This document shows positions 7,656 to 16,343 of a stretch of DNA of 23,373 nt, one piece after another; the stretch's first letter is position 1; each line of letters opens with the position of its first letter. Made by a program: the position numbers and the translations under genes. Source of the DNA: JBBRLG01 sp038231495 (GTDB taxonomy: Bacteria; Planctomycetota; Planctomycetia; Gemmatales; Gemmataceae); assembly GCA_038231495.1 (NCBI GenBank), contig JBBRLG010000039.1, positions 1 through 23,373 of the forward strand. The letters run 5' to 3'. The notes under the pieces were generated by a model. That model had not been told where the DNA came from and made no database searches. It was given only the letters and a program-made list of their open reading frames with translations.

Positions 7656-8744
7656 TTAAGGCAGTTCGATGGTTTGCAGGTTGTATGAGCCGGTCTTGGT
7701 CTTGATGAGAACCAGCGCGTGTTCCTTGTCGAACGAGTCGAGGTGCACCACGCCGGTGAGGTCCTTGACGGTCTCGAACTTGACCCCCGCGGTGTCCTTG
7801 ATCCGTTCCGTGATGCCCGCGGCTTTGTCGAGGCCTTCCGTCGGGATCTTCATCACGCCGTGGGCGCTGTTGGCCATCAGGACATATTCCTTGCCGTCTT
7901 TCTTGTAGACGATCATGTCCAACGGCACGTTGTGATTGCCCAGTTCGGCGACGGTCGTGCCCTTGACCTTGCTGCCCGGCTTCAGGTCCGACACCGGCAC
8001 CCGAACCAACGGCGTGCAGGTGTAGGCCGCCAGCAGGTTCGCCTCGCCGCCGAGGTCGATGGGGATGAACGTGCGGATCGGCGACTTGGTTTCGACCTGG
8101 CCGTGCGAGCCGTGGTACATCTCGATGCTCGTGCCCTTGTCGGCTTCGGTGAAGGGGAACGGGATGGTGCGCAGCTTGGACGCGAACTCCTCGTTCGACA
8201 ACCCCGCGACGTAAAGCTTGTCCTTGGCGAACGCGATGCAGGTGATGGCGTCGGTGCGCTTCTTGCTATCTTCGGTCGGGTTGGCCAATTTCGTCATGGA
8301 GAACTTGACGTCCTTCAGCGCGAAGTCCGTCACCTTGCCCGTGCGGTCCACCTTGACGATGGCCGGCTTGGCGTCCGCGCCTTTGCCGCGCGACATCGAC
8401 AGGTAGGTGTTGCCGGAAATCGGGTTGACGGCCAGGTCGTTGAACAGCAGGTTTTTCGGCTCGACGCCGAGGAGCGACGCGATTTTCTCATCGACGTTCT
8501 CGACCTTGGGTCGGTCCTTGCCGGTGGCGGGCGTGTGGTCGTCGGTATCGATGGCGAAGATGGCGGCGGCCTGCGGGTCGGCGACGAACAGGATGCCCTG
8601 GGGGCCGAACGTGAGGGCGCCGACGGACTTCAATTCCGGCGTGCCTTTCTTGAGCGAGTCGGACAGGTCGGCGGCGCGGCTGCCGCCGGCGAGCAGCAGT
8701 CCGGCGGCCAGCGCGGACAGAACGAGACGGTTCATCCTCAACAT
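7656..8744 (-). CDS. secreted propeller-like protein of unknown function
   Basis: Predicted 362-residue protein beginning at the ATG at 8744, chosen because AAGGAGA lies six to seven bases upstream. A longer frame reaching 8846 has no such site. Residues 1-24 are a signal peptide (LVLSALAAGLLLAGGSRAAD). Segments such as ALTFGPQGILFVADPQAAAIFAIDT, NDLAVNPISGNTYLSMSRG and ITCIAFAKDKLYVAGLS are blade-like repeats of the NHL/SMP-30/YVTN propeller type, though no catalytic metal ligands can be identified. A periplasmic or surface binding role is inferred. It lies upstream of the lipoprotein gene on the same strand. A TATAAC hexamer on the minus strand (8787-8792), about 43 bases before the ATG, could be a -10 element, but no -35 is clear. 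Confidence 0.78.
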   Translation of the reverse strand: MLRMNRLVLSALAAGLLLAGGSRAADLSDSLKKGTPELKSVGALTFGPQGILFVADPQAAAIFAIDTDDHTPATGKDRPKVENVDEKIASLLGVEPKNLLFNDLAVNPISGNTYLSMSRGKGADAKPAIVKVDRTGKVTDFALKDVKFSMTKLANPTEDSKKRTDAITCIAFAKDKLYVAGLSNEEFASKLRTIPFPFTEADKGTSIEMYHGSHGQVETKSPIRTFIPIDLGGEANLLAAYTCTPLVRVPVSDLKPGSKVKGTTVAELGNHNVPLDMIVYKKDGKEYVLMANSAHGVMKIPTEGLDKAAGITERIKDTAGVKFETVKDLTGVVHLDSFDKEHALVLIKTKTGSYNLQTIELP

Positions 8745-8932
8745 GGGTGCTCTCCTTGTGGGTCGAAGCGGGATCGGGCTGAGGTTGTTATAGCAACCCG
8801 GCCACCCTGATGCCGCGCCGGCGGGCAATTGCAAGCAAGAAATCACAGTGCTATTGCCGCCGGGTGGGCGTCGGCAAAGGGGGTGAAAAGTGCAAGGCTC
8901 TTTCCACCTTCTTTCTCGACCCTCACTCCAAG
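8745..8932. other. intergenic, no gene seen
   Basis: This is the part of the 418-bp divergent spacer (8745-9162) left of the MITE-like element. It contains the ribosome site of the minus-strand propeller-like gene and a small dyad GGTTG-TTATAG-CAACC at 8783-8798 that includes the possible TATAAC -10 hexamer. Nothing else is identifiable. The right-hand remainder, 9074-9162, holds the leader of the gene at 9163. Confidence 0.5.
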
Positions 8933-9073
8933 TCCGCCTTGTAACCGTTCACTCCCCCCCTTACGAAGGGGGGGCAGGGGGGGTAAGAACGGTTGCGTTT
9001 AACAGTCCTGGCGTCCACTCCACCCCCCCGCGCCCCCCTTCGTAAGGGGGGGAGTGAACGGTTAGTCCGCCTT
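8933..9073. mobile_element. MITE-like element, copy A, with 8-bp target duplication
   Basis: The element proper is 8941-9065 (125 bp). It starts GTAACCGTTCACT and ends in the inverted sequence, with arms extending through a C7 tract, TTACGAA and a G-run. It is flanked by the direct repeat tccgcctt (8933-8940 and 9066-9073); a ninth base, g, also matches. It has no coding capacity. Ends beginning GTAA and 8-bp duplications are the published hallmarks of the IS66 family, so a non-autonomous IS66-type derivative is inferred. The core around CCAGGAC (read on the minus strand) matches copy B, so the two copies lie in opposite orientations. It sits in the spacer upstream of the gene at 9163. Confidence 0.8.
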
Positions 9074-9162
9074 TTCCGCGTTTTCTCCTTGCTCTTGCGG
9101 GCACTGGACACGACGATGCACGGGTCGGTCGTTCGGCATCCCACCCGTTCAGGAACTCCGTC

Positions 9163-10182
9163 ATGCGCATCAGACAATCGCTGGCCGCGCTGCTCGGCGC
9201 CGGTTTTCTCGGCTTCGTTGCGGTCTGCTTCTGCTCGGCGGACGAGCCGCCCAAGTCCGCGGAGCCGGGCACCCTCCTCGTCATCGACGCCGCCGGCAAG
9301 GAACAGAAACTCAAGACGTGGAACTACGTCGCCGGCACCCGCCACCTTGCCTGGTTGGCCCCCGTGGAAAAGGAGCCGGAACCCAAGGACAAGGAGGACA
9401 AGGACAAGCTGGCCAAGGACAAGCCCGCGAAGCCCGACAAGGCCAAGCCGGTCGCCGGCCCCGAAGCGCTCGAGTTCCGCGAGGAAACCTCGACCGTGTA
9501 CGCCGACGGCATCCTGACGCTGATCCCGCTCGACCGACTGCGCGGCATCGACTACGACGCCGAGAAGGAGACCGTCACGGCCCGCGTCGCCACCGGCTCC
9601 AAGGCCGACGATGACGTCAAGCTCACCGGCCTGACGAAGTTTCTTAAAATCAACAAGATCATCATCGAGGCGGAGGTGGACAAGGGCGACCTCGGTCTGG
9701 CGGAGGTCAAGTTCCTGGGCGGCGTCCCGAAGGGCGGCATGAAGGGCATCCGCTTCCCGGCCCCGAAGGCCGCCGACGCACCCGCCGCCGGCCGGCCCGC
9801 CGTGGTCACGTCGTCCGACCGCACCGGCACGGCCAAGCACAAGGTTACGGACCTGCAACCGCTTTACCGCACGGGTGAAGCGCGCGAACGGACTTCGCCG
9901 CTGTTGTTCTTCAAGAAGACGCTCAAGGTTGATGTGGCCAAGGTCAAGTCGATCGTCGCCAGCGCCCCCGACGACGAGGACAAGGGTTGGCAAGTGGTGA
10001 TGAAGGACGGCAACGACGAGAACTTGTCGCTGATGCGCAAGGTGACGCTGGACGGCAAGTCGGCGGACCTGGTCGGCCTGGTGGCGCGGGTGCCGGCGGG
10101 GTACAAGTTCTTTCCGCTGCACACCGTGGCGGAGATTCAGTTCGACAGTAGCGACGACTCGAAACCGGATATGGACAAGTAG
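9163..10182 (+). CDS. secreted protein of unknown function
   Basis: Predicted 339-residue protein that I do not recognise. Residues 1-27 are a signal peptide (SLAALLGAGFLGFVAVCFCSA), with cysteines near its end that could alternatively be acylated. Residues ~66-100 form a highly charged Lys/Asp/Pro linker made of KDK- and KPDK-like units. The rest has alternating beta-like strands, for example TVYADGILTLIPLDRLRGIDYD and KYTVTARVATGSK-type segments, without recognisable catalytic motifs. The ATG is chosen because the signal peptide begins there; an AGGA lies 7-10 bases upstream. It is probably co-oriented with the zinc-ribbon membrane gene 65 bp downstream, but a strong hairpin separates them. 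A periplasmic structural or binding role is only a guess. Confidence 0.75.
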   Translation: MRIRQSLAALLGAGFLGFVAVCFCSADEPPKSAEPGTLLVIDAAGKEQKLKTWNYVAGTRHLAWLAPVEKEPEPKDKEDKDKLAKDKPAKPDKAKPVAGPEALEFREETSTVYADGILTLIPLDRLRGIDYDAEKETVTARVATGSKADDDVKLTGLTKFLKINKIIIEAEVDKGDLGLAEVKFLGGVPKGGMKGIRFPAPKAADAPAAGRPAVVTSSDRTGTAKHKVTDLQPLYRTGEARERTSPLLFFKKTLKVDVAKVKSIVASAPDDEDKGWQVVMKDGNDENLSLMRKVTLDGKSADLVGLVARVPAGYKFFPLHTVAEIQFDSSDDSKPDMDK

Positions 10183-10186
10183 TATT

Positions 10187-10223
10187 GCCGCTTGCGGCTT
10201 TGCCAGCCGGCAAAGCCGCAAGC
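10187..10223 (+). terminator. strong hairpin after the 9163-10182 gene
   Basis: Bases 10190-10204 and 10209-10223 are perfect 15-bp reverse complements around an AGCC loop. The hairpin begins about seven bases after the TAG stop. No U-run follows, so it may act as a processing or pausing structure rather than a full intrinsic terminator. Its left arm contains the recurrent dyad GCCGCTTGCGGC, also found at 15078 and 17338. Confidence 0.6.
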
Positions 10224-10247
10224 CCGCCAGTGAAAGGGGCCTCGGTC

Positions 10248-11129
10248 ATGACGATCCTCGTGAACTGTCCCGCTTGCCGTCACGTCCGCCAGGTGCAAGA
10301 CCACGACGTCTGTCTCGGCGTGATGTGTCCGTACTGTCACAACGCTTACATGGATGCCGCCCATCGGCCGCTCGGCGAGTTTAAGGCGCTGCGCAGCTCG
10401 CTGAGCAGCAGTTCCTACACCGTGGACCTGGGCCAGTGGTTCGCCTACGCCAGCGCCCACTGGTCGTCGGTCCTCGGCCCTGTCATCGGCTTATTGCTCA
10501 TCGAAGGGCTGGCGTGCCAGGCGATCGACAGTTTCGTACTCTTCCCCTACGTCGGGGGTCTGTTGATGCTGGTCCTGTCGCTGACTGTCCTGCCGCCGTT
10601 GGAAGCCGGCATGATCGTCGTCACGCTGGCCCAGCTCAAGGGCGACCCGTGGCACTTCCGCGACTGCTTCGCCGGCTTCCGTTCGCGCTGGCTGGGTTCA
10701 CTGATTGCGTTTACGTGGATCCTGTTCGGCCTGTCGCTGGTCATTCTGACGCCGGTGTGGGTGCCGATCGTGGTCGGCGCGGTCGTTGAAGCCAAGGAAT
10801 TGATCTGGTTCGGCCTGGCGGCGGCGCTGGTTTTCGTGCCCCTCTGCGTCTACGTCTCGGTGCGCATCGGCTTCTTCGGGCCGTATCTTATCATCGACCG
10901 CGATTTCGGACCGGTCGAGGCAATCAAAGAAAGTTGGGACCTGACGACGGGTCACTTCTGGGGCCTGTTCGGCGTTGCTCTGGTGCTTGCCCTGATGCAG
11001 GCGGGCGGCCTGCTCCTGTTCGGCGTCGGCCTGCTGTTGGTGTTGCCGCTCACGGCGCTCGTGCGCTCGTCGGGCTACTTGCTGGCCGGCGGCACGCGGC
11101 CGCCGATGAAACAACCCGAAGGCGCGTGA
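10248..11129 (+). CDS. zinc-ribbon polytopic membrane protein
   Basis: Predicted 293-residue protein. The N-terminus has a short zinc ribbon with two CxxC knuckles (C7/C10 and C27/C30). About five hydrophobic blocks follow at roughly residues 76-92, 100-118, 150-176, 186-210 and 238-272. The segment VEAIKESWDLTTGHFWGL resembles the conserved AxxxSWxLxxG motif of DUF975-type and glycerophosphodiester-phosphodiesterase membrane-domain families, which suggests a relative of those integral membrane proteins; the transported or bound partner is unknown. The ATG at 10248 is preferred over an upstream TTG because AAAGGGG precedes it and the zinc ribbon starts immediately after. It ends just before a 10-bp hairpin that separates it from the BlaI operon. 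Confidence 0.8.
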   Translation: MTILVNCPACRHVRQVQDHDVCLGVMCPYCHNAYMDAAHRPLGEFKALRSSLSSSSYTVDLGQWFAYASAHWSSVLGPVIGLLLIEGLACQAIDSFVLFPYVGGLLMLVLSLTVLPPLEAGMIVVTLAQLKGDPWHFRDCFAGFRSRWLGSLIAFTWILFGLSLVILTPVWVPIVVGAVVEAKELIWFGLAAALVFVPLCVYVSVRIGFFGPYLIIDRDFGPVEAIKESWDLTTGHFWGLFGVALVLALMQAGGLLLFGVGLLLVLPLTALVRSSGYLLAGGTRPPMKQPEGA

Positions 11130-11136
11130 CCATTTT

Positions 11137-11160
11137 CAACCCGTCTGTAAAGACGGGTTG
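11137..11160. terminator. hairpin between the membrane gene and the BlaI operon
   Basis: CAACCCGTCT (11137-11146) and AGACGGGTTG (11151-11160) form a perfect 10-bp stem around a GTAA loop. It lies eight bases after the TGA of the zinc-ribbon membrane gene. No T-tract follows on the plus strand, but an ATTTTC stretch precedes it. It probably insulates the membrane gene from the regulator downstream. Confidence 0.55.
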
Positions 11161-11175
11161 ACTTGCGCCGCCATC

Positions 11176-11191
11176 TACGCAATGATGCGTA
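11176..11191. promoter_or_regulatory. candidate BlaI-type operator dyad
   Basis: TACGCA-ATGA-TGCGTA is a perfect 16-bp dyad ending 32 bp before the ATG of the BlaI/MecI-family gene. BlaI/MecI operators are short dyads of the general TAC-N10-GTA form located in their own promoters, which this matches. It abuts a TACTTA hexamer (11190-11195) that could serve as -10. Autorepression is inferred from family behaviour. Confidence 0.5.
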
Positions 11192-11223
11192 CTTAACGAT
11201 TCGTTTCCCGCGGGAGGTTGCCA

Positions 11224-11625
11224 ATGGCCGGACGCAAATCGCTCGCCCTGACGGAACGGCAGTTCGCCGCGCTGCAGGTCCTATGGGACCACGGTTCGCT
11301 CACGGTGCGCCAGCTCATGGAACACCTGCCGGGCGGCGAACGCCAACCCTATACCACGGCACTCGGCTTGCTGCAAAACATGGAAAAGGCGGGGCTGGTG
11401 ACGCACGAGGAGGAAGGCACCACCTACCGCTACCTCGCCGCCGTCTCGCGTGCGGACGCGACCGGGACGCTCCTACGCGACTTCGTGGCCCGCTTCTTTT
11501 CCGGCTCCGCCGAGGCGCTCGTCCTGGGGTTGGTGGATAGCCAAACGCTGTCATCGAAAGAATTGCGTGAAATCGAGGCACGGCTCAAGGCTGCCGCCGG
11601 CCCAGTGCGAGGGCGCAAACCATGA
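11224..11625 (+). CDS. BlaI/MecI-family transcriptional repressor
   Basis: Predicted 133-residue winged-helix regulator. The DNA-binding domain covers about residues 8-75. LTERQFAALQVLWDHG and LTVRQLMEHL form the first helices, and YTTALGLLQNMEKAGLV followed by EGTTYRYLA is the recognition helix and wing typical of the BlaI/MecI (penicillinase repressor) family. The C-terminal part should dimerise. The ATG at 11224 is chosen over a TTG two codons earlier because GGGAGGT lies six bases upstream. Its TGA overlaps the ATG of the M56 protease gene (ATGA at 11622), so the two are translationally coupled, as in blaI-blaR1 modules. No beta-lactamase gene is nearby, so the regulated targets may be unrelated to antibiotics. 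Confidence 0.93.
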   Translation: MAGRKSLALTERQFAALQVLWDHGSLTVRQLMEHLPGGERQPYTTALGLLQNMEKAGLVTHEEEGTTYRYLAAVSRADATGTLLRDFVARFFSGSAEALVLGLVDSQTLSSKELREIEARLKAAAGPVRGRKP

Positions 11626-13757
11626 CCGACTTTCTGGAAACGACCGTCGAGCCGCTGCTGACGTTCCTGGCCGACTGGTCCCTGCGCTGGGCCGTGCTGA
11701 TCGCCATACTCGCCGTGGTCCTGGGACTGATTCGGCCGCGCCGCGCCGCCGTCCGCTACCTTCTATGCCTGAGTGTGCTGGTCGCCGGCCAGGGTTTGCC
11801 CGCCTTGCCGCGCTGGGGCGGCGGCTTTCATTTCGTCCAACCGGCTCCCCCTACTGGCACGGAACCCGAAGTGGTCGCGGTGCCGGTGCGTCCTCTTCAC
11901 CAGGACGAAACGCCGGTATCGGACGACATTCCGACGACTGCCGCGGTGGTTGAATCGACCGTAAGCGAACAGCCAGAAACGCCCGTGCCCGTCGCCTCGG
12001 CACCGCTCAATTACGGCAACGTCCTCATGGCAACCGTGGCCGGGGCGTGGGCTGTCGGCGTGGCTTTGCTGTTGTGCCGTCGTCTGGTTGGTGCCTGGTT
12101 TTTGCACCGACTGCGCCGCACTGCCTCGGCCGTCGGCGGTCCACCGCTTGCGTTGCTCGCGGCCTGTCGGGCGGACCTGGGACTGCGGCGAACTGTGGCC
12201 CTGGCGACGCATCCTCTCGTGCATTCGCCCGTCGCCTTTGGCTTGTTCCGCCCCATCATCGTCGTGCCGGAGGAATGGAGCGGGTTGCCCGAAACGGTGC
12301 AGCGCGCTACCTTACTGCACGAACTGGCGCACCTGGCTCGCGGCGACGACCGCCTGAACGTCTTGCTGGAACTGGTGCGCGTCATGTTCTTTTTTCACCC
12401 CGCGGTGCGCTGGCTTTTGGCGCGGTTGGAGCGCGAGCGCGAACTACTCTGCGATGAAACCGCCCTGGCGCACGGCGTCGATCGCCGCGATTACGTCCGC
12501 ATGTTACTCGACTTCGCGCGGCAACCGTGCCGCCTGGGTTTCCCTGGGGCCTTGTCCCCGCTCCGGTTCGGCAACGGCCGGACGGTCAAGGCCCGTATCT
12601 CTCACCTTTTGGAGGAAGACATGAACCGTGCAATGCAGCCCCTGACGACCCGGCGTGCCTGGGCGTTCGGCTCCCTGGTGCTGGTGTGCGCCCTAGGCGT
12701 CGGCAGCTTCCGCGTGGTGGCGATTGAAGCCGCGGCCGCGCAAGACCCGCGGCCTGAACCCGCCGCCGCAAAACCGGCCGAGCAACCGCCGGTGCCGAAG
12801 ATTAAACGGGAAGAACTGCGCTATGGCGGCAAGGATTTCGACCAGTGGCGCGCCGAGTTGCAAATCGAGTTGAAGCCGGAAATCCGCATCGACGGCCTCA
12901 AGGCGCTGGCGACGTTCGGCATCAACGGCTACGGCCCCGAGGCAACAGCGGCGATCCTGGAGACCGAGAAGAGCTATGACATTGTGGCCCATTTTCCGGA
13001 CGACACCAAGGTTTACAACGCCGGCCTGGAGGCAATAGCCCGCATTGGCGCTCCCGCCGTACCAGTGCTGCGTGACGGCCTGGCGAACGACAACCAGAAC
13101 ATTCGGCGCTTCGCCGCGGCGGGCCTGAAAAAGATCGGACCCCCCGCCAAACCCGCCTGGGCCGCCCTGGTCAAAGCCTTGGAGGACAAGGACGCCCAGG
13201 TCCGCCAACAGGCGGTCGAGGCGCTGCCGGAGATCGATCCAGCCGCGGAAGAGTTGCCGGGCCTCCTCGCCCGCGCCCTCAACAAGGACGAGAAGTCGTA
13301 CTGGGTCCGGGTCATGGCAATCAACGGGCTTCGGGGCATGGGCCCTAAAGCCCGCAAGGCGGTGCCCGCCCTCGTCGAGGTGTTACGAGAAAAGGATGTC
13401 AGGACGGAGGTGCCGGTGCTCACGGCGCTGCAACGCATCAAGCCGGATCTGAAAGAAATCATCGGACCCGTCATGGAAGCCTTCGAGGAGAAGGAATGGA
13501 CCAGCGTCCCGCAGGAGGCAATCAATTTGTTGACCGTCTACGGCAAGGACGGGGGACCGGCAGTGGGCCCGCTCGTCGCCTTGTTACAAACGAAGGAAGC
13601 CATTCGCTACCAGCGCGCGATCATCGACCTTCTCGGAGGAATGGGCCCGACCGCGAAGGAAGCGCTGCCCCAGTTGGCGGAAATTATCCGCACCTCGACC
13701 GACTCCAACAGCATCGCCGCCGCCAGGGCGGCGTATAAAGCAATTGAGGAAAAGTAA
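11622..13757 (+). CDS. M56 (BlaR1/MecR1-type) membrane metalloprotease with C-terminal HEAT repeats
   Basis: Predicted 711-residue receptor-protease. The N-terminal half has membrane segments near residues 22-37, 42-58 and 133-152 and the M56 catalytic domain. The zinc motif HELAH is at 233-237, and the probable third ligand E279 lies in LCDETALAHG. A further membrane segment spans ~344-362. Beyond a Pro/Ala-rich spacer, residues ~395-711 are HEAT-like repeats (for example VPVLRDGLANDNQNIRRFAAAGLKKIG and VPALVEVLREKDVRTEV) in place of the penicillin-binding sensor of BlaR1. In BlaR1/MecR1 the protease leads to inactivation of BlaI-type repressors; the same link is inferred here from the 4-bp overlap with the repressor gene. 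The HEAT array suggests the signal is a protein or peptide. A strong hairpin follows the stop. Confidence 0.9.
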   Translation: MTDFLETTVEPLLTFLADWSLRWAVLIAILAVVLGLIRPRRAAVRYLLCLSVLVAGQGLPALPRWGGGFHFVQPAPPTGTEPEVVAVPVRPLHQDETPVSDDIPTTAAVVESTVSEQPETPVPVASAPLNYGNVLMATVAGAWAVGVALLLCRRLVGAWFLHRLRRTASAVGGPPLALLAACRADLGLRRTVALATHPLVHSPVAFGLFRPIIVVPEEWSGLPETVQRATLLHELAHLARGDDRLNVLLELVRVMFFFHPAVRWLLARLERERELLCDETALAHGVDRRDYVRMLLDFARQPCRLGFPGALSPLRFGNGRTVKARISHLLEEDMNRAMQPLTTRRAWAFGSLVLVCALGVGSFRVVAIEAAAAQDPRPEPAAAKPAEQPPVPKIKREELRYGGKDFDQWRAELQIELKPEIRIDGLKALATFGINGYGPEATAAILETEKSYDIVAHFPDDTKVYNAGLEAIARIGAPAVPVLRDGLANDNQNIRRFAAAGLKKIGPPAKPAWAALVKALEDKDAQVRQQAVEALPEIDPAAEELPGLLARALNKDEKSYWVRVMAINGLRGMGPKARKAVPALVEVLREKDVRTEVPVLTALQRIKPDLKEIIGPVMEAFEEKEWTSVPQEAINLLTVYGKDGGPAVGPLVALLQTKEAIRYQRAIIDLLGGMGPTAKEALPQLAEIIRTSTDSNSIAAARAAYKAIEEK

Positions 13758-13761
13758 GACT

Positions 13762-13799
13762 TGCCGCGGCCTCCGAATGATTGATCGGAGGCCGCGGCA
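13762..13799. terminator. GC-rich hairpin between convergent M56 and pgk genes
   Basis: The 15-bp arms 13762-13776 and 13785-13799 (tgccgcggcctccga and its complement) enclose an 8-base loop, four bases after the TAA of the M56 gene. The spacer separates two convergent genes, so it can serve both. No long T-run follows. Confidence 0.65.
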
Positions 13800-13818
13800 G
13801 GACGGGGAGAAATAAATA

Positions 13819-13848
13819 GCTGTTAGCTGTCAGCTATTAGCTCTCAGC
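13819..13848. repeat. short AGCT-rich reiterated repeat
   Basis: The tract reiterates TAGCTGT, CAGCTAT and TAGCTCTCAGC units with a period of about seven to eight bases, so it is both directly repeated and partly self-complementary. It lies about 10 bases beyond the pgk stop in the convergent spacer. It is compositionally unlike its GC-rich surroundings and looks like a dispersed intergenic repeat; no function is evident. Confidence 0.5.
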
Positions 13849-13858
13849 CAATGCCGAA

Positions 13859-15049
13859 TCAGCGTTCGTCAATCTCGTCCAGCGCCGCGAACGGCGTCCC
13901 TTCGAGGTATTCGAGGAACGCGCCGCCGCCGGTGGAGACGTGCTTCATCTTGTCGGCCAGGCCGAACTCTTCGACCGCCTCGGCCGTCTCGCCGCCGCCG
14001 ACAATCGTTATCCCCGGCGACGCCGCCATCGCTTGTGCGATCGCGCGCGTGCCCTGGCCGTACGGCTCGTCCTCGAACTTGCCCAGCGGCCCGTTCCACA
14101 CCACCGTCGCGGCCGCGGCGATTTCCGTCTGGTACGCGGCAATCGTCTTCGGCCCGATGTCCACGCCGACCCAGCCGTCGGGAATCTCGCCCTCGACGAC
14201 GCGGGCCGTTTGCGGGGCGTCGATCTTCTCGACAATTAGATGATCGACCGGCAACACGATGCGGCCTTGGCCCAGGGTCAGCAACTCGCGGGCCACGTCG
14301 AGCTTGTCGGCCTCCAGGCGCGACGAGCCGACGCCCTTGCCCTGCGCCTTGAGGAATGTGTACGTCATCGCGCCGCCGATGAGGACGCGATCGACGATGG
14401 ACAGCATTTTCTTGATGAAGGCGATCTTGTCGGACACCTTGCCGCCGCCGAGGATGCCGACGAACGGCCGCGGCGGCTTCGACAATAAGCGGTCTAAAAT
14501 ATCCAATTCTTTCGCGACGAGGGTGCCGACGACGCGGGGTTTGCCCTTCATCGCGGCCGGCACCGCGAACATGCTGGCGTCTTTGCGGTGGCAGGTGCCG
14601 AAAGCGTCGTTGACGTACACGTCGCCGAGGGCCGCGATCTGGCCCGCAAACGTGGCATCGCCGCCCTGTTCGCCGGCGTGGAAGCGCAGGTTTTCCAACA
14701 GCAAAACCTCGCCCGGCTTGAGCGCCTGGGCTGCGGCCTGGACGGAATTGCCCGCGACCTCATCGACCTTGTGTACCGGTTTGCCGAGCAGTTGGCGCAA
14801 CCGTTCGGCGACACGATCCATCTTGAAAGGAGCGTCCTTCTTGGGATCGCCCTTGGGCCGGCCGAGGTGGCTCATGACGATCGCGCTGGCACCCGCGTCG
14901 AGGACGGCCTTCAGGGTCGGAATCGCGGCCCGAATGCGGCGGTCGTTGGTGATGTTGCCGGCCGCGTCCTGGGGCACGTTGAAATCGACGCGGACGAGGA
15001 CGCGCTTGCCCTGCAAGTCCGGCAGGTCGGCCAGGGTCTTTTTAGCCAT
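13859..15049 (-). CDS. pgk: phosphoglycerate kinase
   Basis: Predicted 396-residue cytoplasmic enzyme, the normal family length, interconverting 1,3-bisphosphoglycerate + ADP and 3-phosphoglycerate + ATP. Substrate-binding motifs are intact: RVDFNVP at residues 20-26, SHLGRPKG at 60-67, and LLENLRFHAGE with VNDAFGTCHR following. In the nucleotide-binding half, GGGKVSDKI, GGAMTYTFLKAQG, NGPLGKFE, GGGETAEAV and STGGGAFLEYLEG follow in order. The ATG at 15049 is chosen because family homology (MAKKTLADLPDLQGKRVLVRVDF) starts there; the frame stays open 40 codons upstream but that part overlaps the gap stop region and is not family-like. gap lies 59 bp upstream on the same strand, giving a gap-pgk operon. 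Ribosome site is weak. Confidence 0.97.
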   Translation of the reverse strand: MAKKTLADLPDLQGKRVLVRVDFNVPQDAAGNITNDRRIRAAIPTLKAVLDAGASAIVMSHLGRPKGDPKKDAPFKMDRVAERLRQLLGKPVHKVDEVAGNSVQAAAQALKPGEVLLLENLRFHAGEQGGDATFAGQIAALGDVYVNDAFGTCHRKDASMFAVPAAMKGKPRVVGTLVAKELDILDRLLSKPPRPFVGILGGGKVSDKIAFIKKMLSIVDRVLIGGAMTYTFLKAQGKGVGSSRLEADKLDVARELLTLGQGRIVLPVDHLIVEKIDAPQTARVVEGEIPDGWVGVDIGPKTIAAYQTEIAAAATVVWNGPLGKFEDEPYGQGTRAIAQAMAASPGITIVGGGETAEAVEEFGLADKMKHVSTGGGAFLEYLEGTPFAALDEIDER

Positions 15050-15073
15050 GAGGGTTGATCTCACTATGACTTG

Positions 15074-15096
15074 TTTTGCCGCTTGCGGCTTTGCGG
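15074..15096. repeat. GCCGCTTGCGGC dyad in the gap-pgk spacer
   Basis: The dyad GCCGC-TT-GCGGC (15078-15089) sits about 13 bases beyond the gap stop codon, in the 59-bp spacer before pgk. The same core with similar T-rich flanks recurs just after the stop codons at 10182 and 17330. It could tune relative expression of gap and pgk through mRNA end protection or pausing. Confidence 0.55.
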
Positions 15097-15108
15097 GGTT
15101 GTTTGCCC

Positions 15109-16161
<1,053 letters not shown>

Positions 16162-16343
16162 TGATGCGTTCTCCTTCCGGAACAGATTCACCTGTCAAGC
16201 CGAAGCCGATAGCCAGTCTTCCCAGCCTTCGCTACCCTATACCTTATACTTTTCGGTGCGACCGTCGAGAGTGCCCCGAGCGACCCGGTGCCGTGGCCTC
16301 CGGCGGCAAACGCCGTTCGTGAAACGCTTTTTTCGAGGTCAAC

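Noticed and set aside
7719..8810. 363-codon plus-strand open frame opposite the propeller-like gene
   Set aside because: Antisense shadow with Arg/Val/His-rich composition. The minus-strand gene has a strong ribosome site and signal peptide.
8923..10221. 432-codon minus-strand open frame opposite the secreted gene at 9163
   Set aside because: It runs through the MITE and a hairpin and has no family-like motifs. The plus-strand frame has a signal peptide and sensible composition.
11224..13757. A genuine beta-lactam resistance operon
   Set aside because: No beta-lactamase or penicillin-binding sensor domain is present. Only the regulator/protease framework is shared.
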